The notes: generated by a model from the letters alone, not told the origin. A stretch of DNA of 64,000 bases from Nocardioides sp. JS614 (GCF_000015265.1 NC_008699.1:3906001-3970000); one strand, 5' to 3'. Shown: positions 45,715 through 53,666, numbered from the stretch's first letter. Numbers and translations are program-made.

Positions 45715-46866
45715 ATGCAACTGGCGCTGTCCGCGGAGGACGCCGAGTTCCGCGACGAGATGCGGGAGTTCTTCACCACGAAGGTCCCCCAGGAGATCCG
45801 CGACGCGGTCCGCGACCAGCGTGAGCTGACCAAGGACCAGTTCGTCACCAGCATGCGGATCCTCAACGAGCACGGGCTCGCCGTACCGAACTGGCCCGTC
45901 GAGTGGGGTGGCCGAGACTGGTCGGCGCTGCGGCGCCACATCTGGCACGAGGAGATGCAGCGGGCCTTCGTGCCGGCGCCGCTGGCGTTCAACGCGACGA
46001 TGATCGGGCCGGTGATCGCCCAGTTCGGCTCCCAGGAGCTCAAGGAGCGGTTCCTCCCCGCGACCGCGAACCTGGACATCTGGTGGTCGCAGGGGTTCTC
46101 CGAGCCCGACGCCGGCTCCGACCTCGCTTCGCTGCGCACCACCGCGGTGCGGGACGGCGACGAGTACGTCGTCAACGGGCAGAAGACGTGGACCACGCTC
46201 GGCCAGTACGGCGACTGGATCTTCAACCTCGTGCGCACCGACCCGGAGGCCAAGAAGCAGGCCGGCATCTCGATGCTGCTCATCGACATGACCTCCCCCG
46301 GCGTCGAGGTGCGCCCGATCGAGCTGATCGACGGTGGCCACGAGGTCAACGAGGTGTGGTTCTCCGACGTGCGGGTGCCGGTCGAGAACCTGGTCGGCGA
46401 GGAGAATCGCGCGTGGGACTACGCGAAGTTCCTGCTCGGCAACGAGCGCGTGGGCGTCGCGCCGGTCGGCGCCACCAAGCGGCTGCTGGCCCAGGCCAAG
46501 CAGTGGGCCGGGCCGCTGCTCGACGACCCCCTGGTCGCCGCCCGGATCGCCGAGCTCGAGAACGAGCTGCTGGCCCTGGAGCTCACCGCGCTGCGCGTGG
46601 TCGCCCACTCCGCCGACGGCAAGCCACACCCGGCGTCCTCGGTGCTCAAGCTCAAGGGCACCGAGCTGCAGCAGGCGGTGACCGAGCTGGTCGTCGACCT
46701 CGCCGGGCCGGCGTCGCTGGCGAGTGGCGCCGGCGACGACTCCGACCTGCCCTGGTGGACGCGGCGCTCGACGCCGATCTACCTCAACTTCCGCAAGGCC
46801 TCGATCTACGGCGGCTCCAACGAGGTGCAGCGCCAGATCATCGCCCGCACGATCCTCGGGCTCTGA
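45715..46866 (+). CDS. Acyl-CoA dehydrogenase, catalytic-type subunit, 383 aa
   Basis: FAD-dependent acyl-CoA dehydrogenase. FAD/substrate segments are WWSQGFSEPDAGSDLASLRTTA and VNGQKTWTTLGQYGDW. Glu244 in GNERVGVA aligns with the alternative catalytic base of isovaleryl-CoA dehydrogenase, while the usual C-terminal Glu site reads SIYGGSNEVQRQII. The good ribosome site ACCGGAGGT precedes ATG 45715. The next gene is a second, partner-type dehydrogenase 25 bases away, as in PimC/PimD-like and cholesterol side-chain pairs. Confidence 0.92.
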   Translation: MQLALSAEDAEFRDEMREFFTTKVPQEIRDAVRDQRELTKDQFVTSMRILNEHGLAVPNWPVEWGGRDWSALRRHIWHEEMQRAFVPAPLAFNATMIGPVIAQFGSQELKERFLPATANLDIWWSQGFSEPDAGSDLASLRTTAVRDGDEYVVNGQKTWTTLGQYGDWIFNLVRTDPEAKKQAGISMLLIDMTSPGVEVRPIELIDGGHEVNEVWFSDVRVPVENLVGEENRAWDYAKFLLGNERVGVAPVGATKRLLAQAKQWAGPLLDDPLVAARIAELENELLALELTALRVVAHSADGKPHPASSVLKLKGTELQQAVTELVVDLAGPASLASGAGDDSDLPWWTRRSTPIYLNFRKASIYGGSNEVQRQIIARTILGL

Positions 46867-46891
46867 GCCCGACCCTGGGAGAGGAACCGTC

Positions 46892-48028
46892 ATGGACTTC
46901 ACCTACGACGACGAGCAGCAGGCCCTGCGCGAGGCCGTGCGCGGCCTGGTCGGCCGGACCTACGCCGACTTCGAGAACCGCCGCCGGGCGGTGGCCGCGG
47001 ACCCCGGCTTCAGCGAGGCCGTGTGGGGGCAGCTGGCCGAGATGGGGATCCTCGGGCTCCCGTTCGCGGAGGAGTACGGCGGGATGGGGGCCGGGGCCGT
47101 CGAGGTCGGCATCGTCGCCCAGGAGCTGGGCCGGGTGCTCGCTCCCGAGCCGTTCCTCACCGCCGTGGTGCTGGCCGGTGGCCTGGTCGCGGAGGCCGGG
47201 TCGGAGGAGCAGCGCAACGAGCTGCTCGGCGGGCTGTCGGCCGGGGAGCTGGTGCTCGCCTTCGCCCACGCCGAGCCCGGCTCGCGCTGGTCGCCGAGCG
47301 CCACGGAGGTCCGCGCGGAGGCGGCCGGTGCCGGCTGGACGCTCAGCGGCGTGAAGGAGCCGGTGTCCCACGGGGCCCGCGCGGACGTGCTCGTCGTCAG
47401 CGCCGCGCTGCCCGGCGGCGGGACCGGGCTGTTCGTGGTCGCCGGGGCGGACGCCGTACGCGAGGGCTATCGGACCCACGACGGCGGTCGAGCCGCGCGT
47501 GTCGCCTTCGACGGCACCGCGGCGACGCCGCTGGGGGCTGCCGAGGACCGCACCGGCATCATCGCGCGGGTGCTCGACACCGCCCGGGTCGCCGCCTGCA
47601 ACGAGGCGGTGGGGCTGATGGAGACCGCGCTCGACCTGACCTCGGCGTACCTCAAGAGCCGCAAGCAGTTCGGCGTGACCCTCAACACCTTCCAGGCGCT
47701 CACGTTCCGTGCCGCGGACTTGTACGTCTCGCTCGAGCTGGCGCGCAGCATGGCGCTGTGGGCGACGATGGTGCTCGACGGCGGGTCCGGGGAGGAGACG
47801 TCGGTGGCGGCGTCGCGGGCGGCACTCCAGGTGAGCCGGGCCGGCCGGCACCTCGGGCAGGAGGCGATCCAGCTGCACGGCGGGATCGGCATGACCGCGG
47901 AGTACAGCGTCGGCAGCTACACCAGCCGGCTCACCGCACTCGACCACCTGCTCGGCGACGGCAACCACCACCTGGGCCGGCTGGCCGCCGGCGTGCGCGG
48001 CTACGACGAGGTCGATCCGCTGCCGTGA
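46892..48028 (+). CDS. Acyl-CoA dehydrogenase, partner-type subunit, 378 aa
   Basis: Second acyl-CoA dehydrogenase of the pair, starting MDFTYDDEQQALREAVRGL after the ribosome site GGGAGAGGA. At the position where its partner has catalytic Glu244, it reads VLDTARVAACNEA, without Glu. It keeps FAD-binding C-terminal elements (QLHGGIGMTAEYSVGSY). The pattern fits heterotetrameric dehydrogenases in which one subunit supplies the base and the other helps bind FAD. It may use an acyl-CoA with a bulky or dicarboxylic tail. Confidence 0.9.
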   Translation: MDFTYDDEQQALREAVRGLVGRTYADFENRRRAVAADPGFSEAVWGQLAEMGILGLPFAEEYGGMGAGAVEVGIVAQELGRVLAPEPFLTAVVLAGGLVAEAGSEEQRNELLGGLSAGELVLAFAHAEPGSRWSPSATEVRAEAAGAGWTLSGVKEPVSHGARADVLVVSAALPGGGTGLFVVAGADAVREGYRTHDGGRAARVAFDGTAATPLGAAEDRTGIIARVLDTARVAACNEAVGLMETALDLTSAYLKSRKQFGVTLNTFQALTFRAADLYVSLELARSMALWATMVLDGGSGEETSVAASRAALQVSRAGRHLGQEAIQLHGGIGMTAEYSVGSYTSRLTALDHLLGDGNHHLGRLAAGVRGYDEVDPLP

Positions 48029-48150
48029 CCTTCTGCCCGTGACCTCCGGCCCAGGGGCCCTGGCGGCGACACCCCGGCTGCGCGAGCGTCGAGGTGACGG
48101 CTCCCGATCGTGGGGAAGGCCTGGGAGGGTCGGCGGAGGGAGGGGCGGAC

Positions 48151-48405
48151 ATGGTCAACCTGGTCCACGACCGCTTCGTGGTGGTCGAGCAGTTCCAGCG
48201 GGACGGGGCGTACGTCGTGCGCGTCGAGCTGCCGGAGGTCGAGGTCTCGGTGGCGGGTCGCTACCTGGTGGTCCGCGGCGCCTCCGAGCGCGGCACCTTC
48301 TCCCGCAGCCTGCGGCTGCCGGACGGCGCCGAGCCGTTCGGGCTGCGCACGGTGCCGCTCGACGGGTGCGTCGAGATCGTCATCCCTCTGGTGGTCGGCC
48401 GCTGA
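48151..48405 (+). CDS. Short Hsp20/alpha-crystallin-like protein, 84 aa
   Basis: Small protein with the order of an alpha-crystallin core: YVVRVELPEVEVSVAGRYLVVRGASERGTFSRSLRLP, then PLDGCVEIVIPLVVG near the end. It lacks the long N-terminal arm of typical Hsp20 (about 140 aa). ATG 48151 has a strong GGAGGGAGGGG ribosome site; ATG 48094 is a weaker alternative. The 173 bases after it contain no gene that I can support. Confidence 0.7.
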   Translation: MVNLVHDRFVVVEQFQRDGAYVVRVELPEVEVSVAGRYLVVRGASERGTFSRSLRLPDGAEPFGLRTVPLDGCVEIVIPLVVGR

Positions 48406-48578
48406 GCGGTGCTCGGCCGGCCGGCGGACCTGCGCGCCACGGCATGCGGACGGAGCAAGGGGTGACACCATCCGGGCGACCTCCCGAGGACGCCCCTCGG
48501 ACGCGGCAGGAGAGCCGCTTGTCCACAGGTCGCCGATGACCGGGGTCCATCGCCGGCTCGGCGGGGCATCGTCTCGGC

Positions 48579-48893
48579 ATGGACGATCCGCTCGCCGCCG
48601 ACCATCTGGCGTTCCGGGCCGCCGTCGCGCACGTGCGCGGCACGGTCGCGCAGCTGGCTGAGGACCGGGACCGGGTCGCGGCCCGGGTCGACGCGCTGCT
48701 CGACCGCGGCTGGCGCGGCGGCGCCGCCACCTCCTTCGCCGCCGGCTGGGCGGAGTGGGCCCGCGCGGCCGATGCCGTACGACGCGGCCTGGAGCTGATG
48801 GGCGACCTGCTGGAGGCGGCCGACCGCGACCTGGTCCGCGCCGACACCGACGCCGGCGATGAACTGGCCAGCCTCCGGGCGAGGTTGGGCTGA
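48579..48893 (+). CDS. WXG100-like (Esx-type) protein 1, 104 aa
   Basis: Helical hairpin protein of about 100 residues with the turn motif W-x-G as GWRGGAATSF near residue 46. Two long amphipathic helices flank it. This is the size and layout of Esx/WXG100 proteins, the small partners and substrates of type VII secretion. Its TGA overlaps the next gene's ATG by one base (TGATG). First gene of the toxin cassette. Confidence 0.8.
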   Translation: MDDPLAADHLAFRAAVAHVRGTVAQLAEDRDRVAARVDALLDRGWRGGAATSFAAGWAEWARAADAVRRGLELMGDLLEAADRDLVRADTDAGDELASLRARLG

Positions 48894-49195
48894 TGTCCGC
48901 GCCGGGCTTCGCCGTCGACCTCGACGAGCTGCTCGACGTGGTCGACGAACTGGTGCGGTGCGGTGTGGCGCTCGACGCGCTGCTCGACGACGTCGTCGGG
49001 CGGGTCGCCGCACTGCAGCAGACCTGGTCCGGGAGCGCCGCGGACGCCCAGGCCGGCGCCCAGGCGGAGTGGGAGAGCGGCTTCCGCGAGATGAGCGCGG
49101 CGCTGGCCGTGATGCGGAGTGCCGCCGACACGGCCCATGACAACTACGAGCGCGCCGCGACCACGAACCTGCGGATGTGGGAGCAGGTCCGGTGA
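48893..49195 (+). CDS. WXG100-family protein 2, 100 aa
   Basis: Second Esx-like protein, with TWSGSAADAQ as the WxG turn near residue 44 and helices on both sides (DELLDVVDELVRCGVALDAL; EMSAALAVMRSAADTAHDNY). It overlaps the toxin gene start by four bases (GTGA at 49192-49195). The two WXG100 proteins could form a heterodimer that escorts the toxin to a type VII secretion system. The secretion ATPase and membrane genes are not in the window. Confidence 0.86.
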   Translation: MSAPGFAVDLDELLDVVDELVRCGVALDALLDDVVGRVAALQQTWSGSAADAQAGAQAEWESGFREMSAALAVMRSAADTAHDNYERAATTNLRMWEQVR

Positions 49196-50562
49196 GGCTC
49201 GCGGTCCTGGGCGAGGGCTACGCCTCGGCGACGACAGCGTTCGTCTCCGGCAACGAGATCGCCGCACAGGCGGCCCGCGACCTGTGTGCCGACCTGATCG
49301 GCTTCGGTGGGATGGCGGGCGACGATGCGACGGCGACCGACTTCGCGGCGTCGTACGACGAGGCGGCCGCGGAGGCGGCCGCCGGGGTCGCCGAGGTGGC
49401 CTGCGCGCTCGCGTCCCTGGCCGAGCTGAGCGCGCACTCGCTGACCAATCACCATGCGGCGGAGGTCGCCTCGGGCGGATCCGGCGTGGGCGGGGAGCCC
49501 GACGCGTCAGGCGTCGTGCGCCTGATGGCGGCGACACCGCCCTCCGCGCTGGGGGCCGACGCCGACTTCCTGCCGGGGTGGGCGGGGGTCGTGCTCGACT
49601 TCCTGGAGGGGGCCGTCTGGCCCGACGCGGACACCGATCGGCTGCGTGCGGCCGCCACCACATGGCGCACCGCCGCCCGTGCGGTGGGCCTGCTCGGCGC
49701 GCACTGCGAGACCGCGCTCTCCGGACTTGACGACGAGGTCTCGCCCGAGATCCCCGTGGCGATCGCGACCACGCGCGACCTGCGCGATCGGGTGGCCACG
49801 GTCGCCGAGCAGCTCGTCGCGATCGCCGGCGCATGCGAGGCGTACGCCGACCAGGTCGAAGCGAAGCGCGCCGAGATGCTCGACCTGCTCAAGGAGCTCG
49901 GCATCGAGCTCGGGGTCGGCGCGGTCATCGCCGGCGCCCTGTCGTTCCTCTCCGCCGGCCTCGCCGCCGGGGCCGGCAGCGCCGCCGCGGGCGGCCGGAT
50001 CGCCACCGCCTCGCGCGAGCTCAAGGTGATCGCCGACGCGCTGCGGATCCTCAACGGCAGCACCGCGGCCACCCTCCGCCCCGTCGCCGTCACTGTCCGA
50101 GACACCCGCTCCTCGCTCGCGCGGCTGCTGCGGGTCGACCTCGCTCGGGCGGATGAGCGGGGGGTAGCGTCCCTGGGCCGGTGGCCGGACGGCTGGCTCT
50201 CGCAACACGAGAAGGGCGAGCTGGCGCACACGATCAGGCGGCACGTGGCGAAGTCGGACCGCGAGCTCATCGAGCGCGTCACCGCCTCGGCCGGGCCGAG
50301 GCGGGCTTCATCGTTCGCCGACCAACGGACCGCGGAGCGCTTCCTCCGCCGTCTCTTGGGATCGCAATCCGATGACATCCGCGTCTGGTTGAGGACCAAT
50401 CCCGAGGACCGCTTCGTCCTGACCCAGGACTTCGGTGTGATTGTCGGACGCACGGCCACCCGAGCCGGAGAGGTGTTCGACGTTTCGGGGCTTCGCGCCA
50501 TCTTGACGGCAGACCCGACGATGCCTCAGGGCTACCGCATCGTGACGGCCTATCCCGCCTAG
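49192..50562 (+). CDS. Type VII-linked polymorphic toxin with CdiA-CT RNase A-like tip
   Basis: 456-residue protein in three parts. Residues about 1-110 are Ala-rich helices of the type VII substrate kind. Residues about 110-330 are a helical stalk with one hydrophobic glycine-rich segment (AVIAGALSFLSAGLAAGAG) that may contact membranes. The tip, from about 338, reads QHEKGELAHTIRRHV and matches the bacterial CdiA-CT RNase A-like domain; His346 and His351 are candidate catalytic residues, with RRASSFADQRTAERFL and the end GYRIVTAYPA also family-like. The tip likely cleaves RNA in neighbouring cells. An immunity gene follows after 13 bases. Confidence 0.84.
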   Translation: MRLAVLGEGYASATTAFVSGNEIAAQAARDLCADLIGFGGMAGDDATATDFAASYDEAAAEAAAGVAEVACALASLAELSAHSLTNHHAAEVASGGSGVGGEPDASGVVRLMAATPPSALGADADFLPGWAGVVLDFLEGAVWPDADTDRLRAAATTWRTAARAVGLLGAHCETALSGLDDEVSPEIPVAIATTRDLRDRVATVAEQLVAIAGACEAYADQVEAKRAEMLDLLKELGIELGVGAVIAGALSFLSAGLAAGAGSAAAGGRIATASRELKVIADALRILNGSTAATLRPVAVTVRDTRSSLARLLRVDLARADERGVASLGRWPDGWLSQHEKGELAHTIRRHVAKSDRELIERVTASAGPRRASSFADQRTAERFLRRLLGSQSDDIRVWLRTNPEDRFVLTQDFGVIVGRTATRAGEVFDVSGLRAILTADPTMPQGYRIVTAYPA

Positions 50563-50575
50563 ACTGGAGAACGCG

Positions 50576-50860
50576 ATGGAGACACGAGCCCTCCGCCACT
50601 TCATGGGCGCCTACCTGCACCAGGACTTCGATCTGGTGGGTTCGGTCGAGGACAACCTCGCCCTGTTCGTGCGGCAGTCACCCGCGCTGGCCGCCGCGCT
50701 GTCGGACGAGGTCGCCGACCTGCTCGCGCATCCATTCACCGATGGTGAGCTCGAGCGGCTGCTCGACGAGATGGGCTGCGAGGCCTCTCCACCGGTCGGC
50801 AAGACCTACCGCGACTGGCTCACTCAGATCGCCGACCGGGTCCGTCGAACGACGGCCTGA
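50576..50860 (+). CDS. CdiI-type immunity protein
   Basis: 94-residue protein with strong CdiI_2-like features: LRHFMGAYLHQDFDL at the start, PFTDGELERLLDEMGCEASPP in the middle, and TYRDWLTQIADRV at the end. It sits directly after the RNase A-like toxin, with a GGAG ribosome site, and should neutralise it by binding the tip. The family II repeat copy B starts 10 bases after the stop. Confidence 0.85.
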   Translation: METRALRHFMGAYLHQDFDLVGSVEDNLALFVRQSPALAAALSDEVADLLAHPFTDGELERLLDEMGCEASPPVGKTYRDWLTQIADRVRRTTA

Positions 50861-50869
50861 GGGCGCCGC

Positions 50870-50960
50870 CAGTTTCATCGGTCGACCGACAGAGCTCGTG
50901 CTTGGACGACGCAGTTGCATCGTCCAGGGTCGAGTTTCGTCGGCCGGCCGACGAAACTCG
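50870..50960. repeat. Dispersed structured repeat, family II, copy B
   Basis: Second copy of the 91-bp element at 31372-31462, same orientation, about 88% identical. Its 3' part, from CGAGTTTCGTCGGCC at 50931, is again a perfect 30-bp palindrome although two bases differ from copy A; the two differences are at paired positions. The remaining 200 bases to 51162 are GC-rich and hold nothing that I recognise. Confidence 0.78.
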
Positions 50961-51162
50961 CGAGCCGGCCATCTGGGCGGGCCGGCCCCCGGAGTAACGG
51001 AAGGCCGCCCCGTCGAAGGCGGAGCCGGTCGGCGCCCCGCAACACGCAGACGGAGAGGAGCAGGGCGAGCGCCCGGGGTCGGGGTGTGGCGGTCACAACG
51101 ACCGTCCGGCGCCCACCAACCCCGGGGGCCCGTGCACGCCACCGGTCGACCCGCCGCGAAGG

Positions 51163-51306
51163 TCAGCGGGTCTGGTGCCGCAGGCGCAGCATCTCCAGCT
51201 CGACCTGGCTCTGATGGCGTCGGCGCAGGTCCTCCAGGCGCTGCTGCTTGTCCTGGTGGGTCAGCGAGCGCCACACCTCGCGGCGCTCGGCCAGCATCGA
51301 CTTCAT
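51163..51306 (-). CDS. Small Arg/Gln-rich protein, paralogue 1, 47 aa
   Basis: Short gene from ATG 51306, with RBS-like AGAAGGAA upstream. Residues RLEDLRRRHQSQVELEML match RLEALRRRQQAQVELDLR in the small gene at 54272-54406. The whole protein is a predicted amphipathic, charged helix. Conservation between the two loci supports it as real coding sequence. No known function. Confidence 0.6.
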   Translation of the reverse strand: MKSMLAERREVWRSLTHQDKQQRLEDLRRRHQSQVELEMLRLRHQTR

Positions 51307-51400
51307 GACGGGTTCCTTCTCCGGTCTCGGGATCCACCTCCGTGGTGGGCACGCCCATCGTCGGCGGCGGCGCTTGGAGACGGCTGGGAGCCGACTTGAG

Positions 51401-51438
51401 GGAACCGGCGAGGAACCGGCGAGGAACCGGCGAGGAAC
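51401..51438. repeat. Tandem 11-bp repeat
   Basis: GGAACCGGCGA occurs three times in a row (51401-51433) followed by a partial GGAAC. It lies in the 198-bp gap between the divergent starts at 51306 and 51505. It may be a slippage product or a cluster of regulator sites. Confidence 0.7.
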
Positions 51439-51504
51439 AAGGTCCGTGCCGCCCACGGACCCACGACCCTGGGACGCGGGCACCCGGCGCCCCAGCCTGG
51501 TGCC

Positions 51505-51957
51505 ATGAGCACGCCCACCCGGGTCGCCAGCCACAAGCGGTCGCCCACGGCGGCCGCCCGCCGCTCGGGGTACGTCGGCACCGTCGTCTTCGACGCGATC
51601 AGCCTGATCGCCATCAACGCGTGGCCGGGCTGGGACGTGCTGCCGTTTCTCACCGCCGACACCGACCGGGTGATCGGGCTCGTGAACGCCTCGATCGTGG
51701 TGCACCTGGTGGTCTTCGCGCTCTACACGCTCTGGGACCCGAAGGCGCTCCGGGCGGCCGGTGAGATGCTCACGTCCGGCTTCGGCATCGCGGTGACCGC
51801 CCGGCTGTGGCAGGTCTACCCGTTCGACACGGCCGATGACTGGTCCGGTTGGGGGCTGGTCGCCCACGTGCTGGTCGGGCTCGGGATCGTCGGGTCGGCG
51901 ATCGGCGTGGTCACCGGGGTGGTGCACCTGGTCCAGGCGTGCGCCCGTCCTGAGTGA
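51505..51957 (+). CDS. Small membrane protein, 150 aa
   Basis: Four predicted membrane helices: VGTVVFDAISLIAINAW, VIGLVNASIVVHLVVFALYT, a middle segment GEMLTSGFGIAVTARLW and LVAHVLVGLGIVGSAIGVVTGVVHLV. N-terminus is basic. No family recognised. Its 3' end overlaps the convergent small protein gene by 47 bases. Confidence 0.75.
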   Translation: MSTPTRVASHKRSPTAAARRSGYVGTVVFDAISLIAINAWPGWDVLPFLTADTDRVIGLVNASIVVHLVVFALYTLWDPKALRAAGEMLTSGFGIAVTARLWQVYPFDTADDWSGWGLVAHVLVGLGIVGSAIGVVTGVVHLVQACARPE

Positions 51958-52114
51958 GCCGCGGCCCGGCGCCGTTCTCGAGCCGGTCCCGCAACCGGTC
52001 GCGGACCTCCTCGGGGCTCAGCTGCGCGCGCTGGCGCTGGTCGCGCGCGATGATGACACCGGTGGCGGCCACTCCGGCCAGCCCCGCCAGCCCGAGCCAC
52101 TTCCACAGCTTCAC
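51911..52114 (-). CDS. Small membrane-anchored protein, 67 aa
   Basis: From GTG 52114, with GAGGAGTCCCCC upstream. One N-terminal helix (LWKWLGLAGLAGVAATGVII) is followed by a charged helix (QLSPEEVRDRLRDRLEN). This layout is common in actinobacterial unknowns. It is convergent and overlaps the membrane-protein gene at 51505-51957, so one of the two 3' ends could be misjudged. Confidence 0.6.
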   Translation of the reverse strand: MKLWKWLGLAGLAGVAATGVIIARDQRQRAQLSPEEVRDRLRDRLENGAGPRLTQDGRTPGPGAPPR

Positions 52115-52129
52115 GGGGGACTCCTCTCG

Positions 52130-52759
52130 ATGACTCGTCCGACCGGCCCGACCGGCTCCACCCTCACGCTCGAGCAGGCCGTCGACCTGACGCGGACCGG
52201 CGACCTGTGGTTGTTCCGCGGGCGCTCGACCGCCGACCACGCTATCCGGGTGCTGACCAACGCGCCCGTCAACCACGTCGGCATGGCGATCGTGCTCGAC
52301 GACCTGCCGCCGCTGATGTGGCACGCCGAGCTCGGCAAGGGGCTGCTCGACGTGTGGACCAACAGCCACCACCGCGGGGTCCAGCTGCACGACCTGCGCG
52401 CGGCGGTGGAGCAGTGGACCGGCCGCTACGGCCAGCGCGCCTGGCTGCGTCAGCTCGACGCGCCGGTCACCGCGGAGATGGAGGACGCAGTGCTGCGCAC
52501 CGTCGCGCGCCTGGACGGTACGCCGTTCCCGGCGACAGCGGCGTTGGTCGGCCGATGGGCCCGCGGTCGACTGCGCCGCCCCGCGCCGGCCGAGCTGACC
52601 TACTGCGCCGAAGTGGTGGCGGCGACGTACACGGCGATGGGCCTGCTCGACGGCCGCCGGCCCACCAACTACTACGACCCGGGGCGGTTCTGGTCGGGTG
52701 ACGACCTGGAGCTGCTGCAGGGTGCGGAGCTGAACGAGGAGATCGAGGTACTGCCATGA
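52130..52759 (+). CDS. Permuted papain-like (NlpC/P60, YiiX-type) hydrolase
   Basis: 209-residue protein with circularly permuted papain order: GDLWLFRGRSTADHAIRVLT, His in VNHVGMAIV near residue 46, and Cys in TYCAEVVAATY near residue 164. The family cleaves peptide, amide or thioester bonds, some in cell-wall or lipid metabolism. There is no signal peptide, so it may act inside the cell. It overlaps the next gene by four bases. Confidence 0.75.
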   Translation: MTRPTGPTGSTLTLEQAVDLTRTGDLWLFRGRSTADHAIRVLTNAPVNHVGMAIVLDDLPPLMWHAELGKGLLDVWTNSHHRGVQLHDLRAAVEQWTGRYGQRAWLRQLDAPVTAEMEDAVLRTVARLDGTPFPATAALVGRWARGRLRRPAPAELTYCAEVVAATYTAMGLLDGRRPTNYYDPGRFWSGDDLELLQGAELNEEIEVLP

Positions 52760-53091
52760 CCGACCTGGCCCTGACCGCCGACGACCTCGCGGTGCGGTTC
52801 ACGCCCGCCGAGAAGGCGCTCGGGATTCTGCGGAACGTGACCGTGCCGCGCACGGCGATCACCTCCGCCGTCCTGGTGCGGTCCTGGCGCCGCGAGGTGC
52901 GGGGCCTCCGGGTTGGTCTCGGGCTCCCGGGCATCCGGCTGCTCGGCACCTGGCGCTCGCGCGGCCACAAGCAGCTGGTCGCGCTGCGCCGCGACGTGCC
53001 GGCGGTCCGGATCGGCCTGGTGGGCGCGTCGTACGACGAGCTCCTGGTCAGCACGCCCGACGCCGAGCGACTGGTCGCCGAGCTCGGCTGA
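52756..53091 (+). CDS. Hypothetical protein, possible bacterial PH fold, 111 aa
   Basis: Small beta-rich protein with RFTPAEKALGILRNVTVPRTAITSA and a late VRIGLVGASYDELLVSTPDAERL, a pattern like bacterial PH domains. It is coupled to the papain-like gene. The stop lies 15 bases before a TetR remnant. Confidence 0.6.
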   Translation: MTDLALTADDLAVRFTPAEKALGILRNVTVPRTAITSAVLVRSWRREVRGLRVGLGLPGIRLLGTWRSRGHKQLVALRRDVPAVRIGLVGASYDELLVSTPDAERLVAELG

Positions 53092-53105
53092 CGAGCAGCA
53101 GGCGG

Positions 53106-53597
53106 GTGTACCACGTCGGCTCCCGCGAGGGACTGCTCGCCGAGGTGACCCGCGAGGTCGAGGCCCGGCAGCGGGCGCTGATGACCGCGACGTACGACGA
53201 GGAACTGCCGCCGCTGGCCGCCGCCGCGGCGTACTGGGAGCAGACCGTCGAGGCCACGCTGCGCCACGGCCCGCTCTTCTTCGAGCTCGCCGCGCACGCG
53301 ATGCAGGGCAAGGAGCACGCCGCCGACCTGAAAGCCGAGCTGATCGCTGCGTGGCTGCCCTCGATCACCGAGCTGTGCCGGCGGCTCGGGATCCCCGCGC
53401 CTCAGGCCGAGATCCACGCGCGCCTGGCCCTGGGCGCGGCCCGCGGGCTGCTCATGGACCTGCTGGTGACCGGGCAGCGCGAGCAGGTCGCGCAGGCCGC
53501 CGACCTGCTCAGCCGGCTGCTCCTGCTCTCCGCCGAGGACGGCGGCGCCGGGCCCCACGACGACCCCGGCAACCACACCGGGCCGGCGCCTCGATGA
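53106..53597 (+). pseudogene. TetR-family regulator lacking its helix-turn-helix
   Basis: The reading frame begins VYHVGSREGLLAEVTREVEARQ, which corresponds to the last residues of a TetR DNA-binding domain (usually LYYHFGSKEGLL). It continues through a full ligand domain (about 150 residues). The first 40 or so residues with the DNA-binding helices are absent, and upstream sequence is the end of another gene. Either a 5' deletion created a pseudogene or a stand-alone ligand-binding protein remains. Confidence 0.65.
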
Positions 53598-53613
53598 GGC
53601 CCGGCCCGGTGCT

Positions 53614-53664
53614 GCGCGGTCTGTGGTGCGCGGTCTGTGGTGCGGTGGTCTGTGGTGCGGTGGT
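53614..53664. repeat. Tandem 14/15-bp repeat
   Basis: GCGCGGTCTGTGGT at 53614-53627 and 53628-53641, then a 15-bp variant GCGGTGGTCTGTGGT to 53656 and a decayed fourth unit. It lies between the convergent TetR remnant and the DUF4234 gene and looks like replication slippage. Confidence 0.7.
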
Positions 53665-53666
53665 GG

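Noticed and set aside
17747..50960. CRISPR array from the repeated palindromes
   Set aside because: Each family has only two copies, many kilobases apart, with no regularly spaced spacers and no cas genes.
51163..51927. 254-codon minus-strand frame
   Set aside because: Only the last 47 codons look like a gene; the rest is antisense to a membrane-protein gene.
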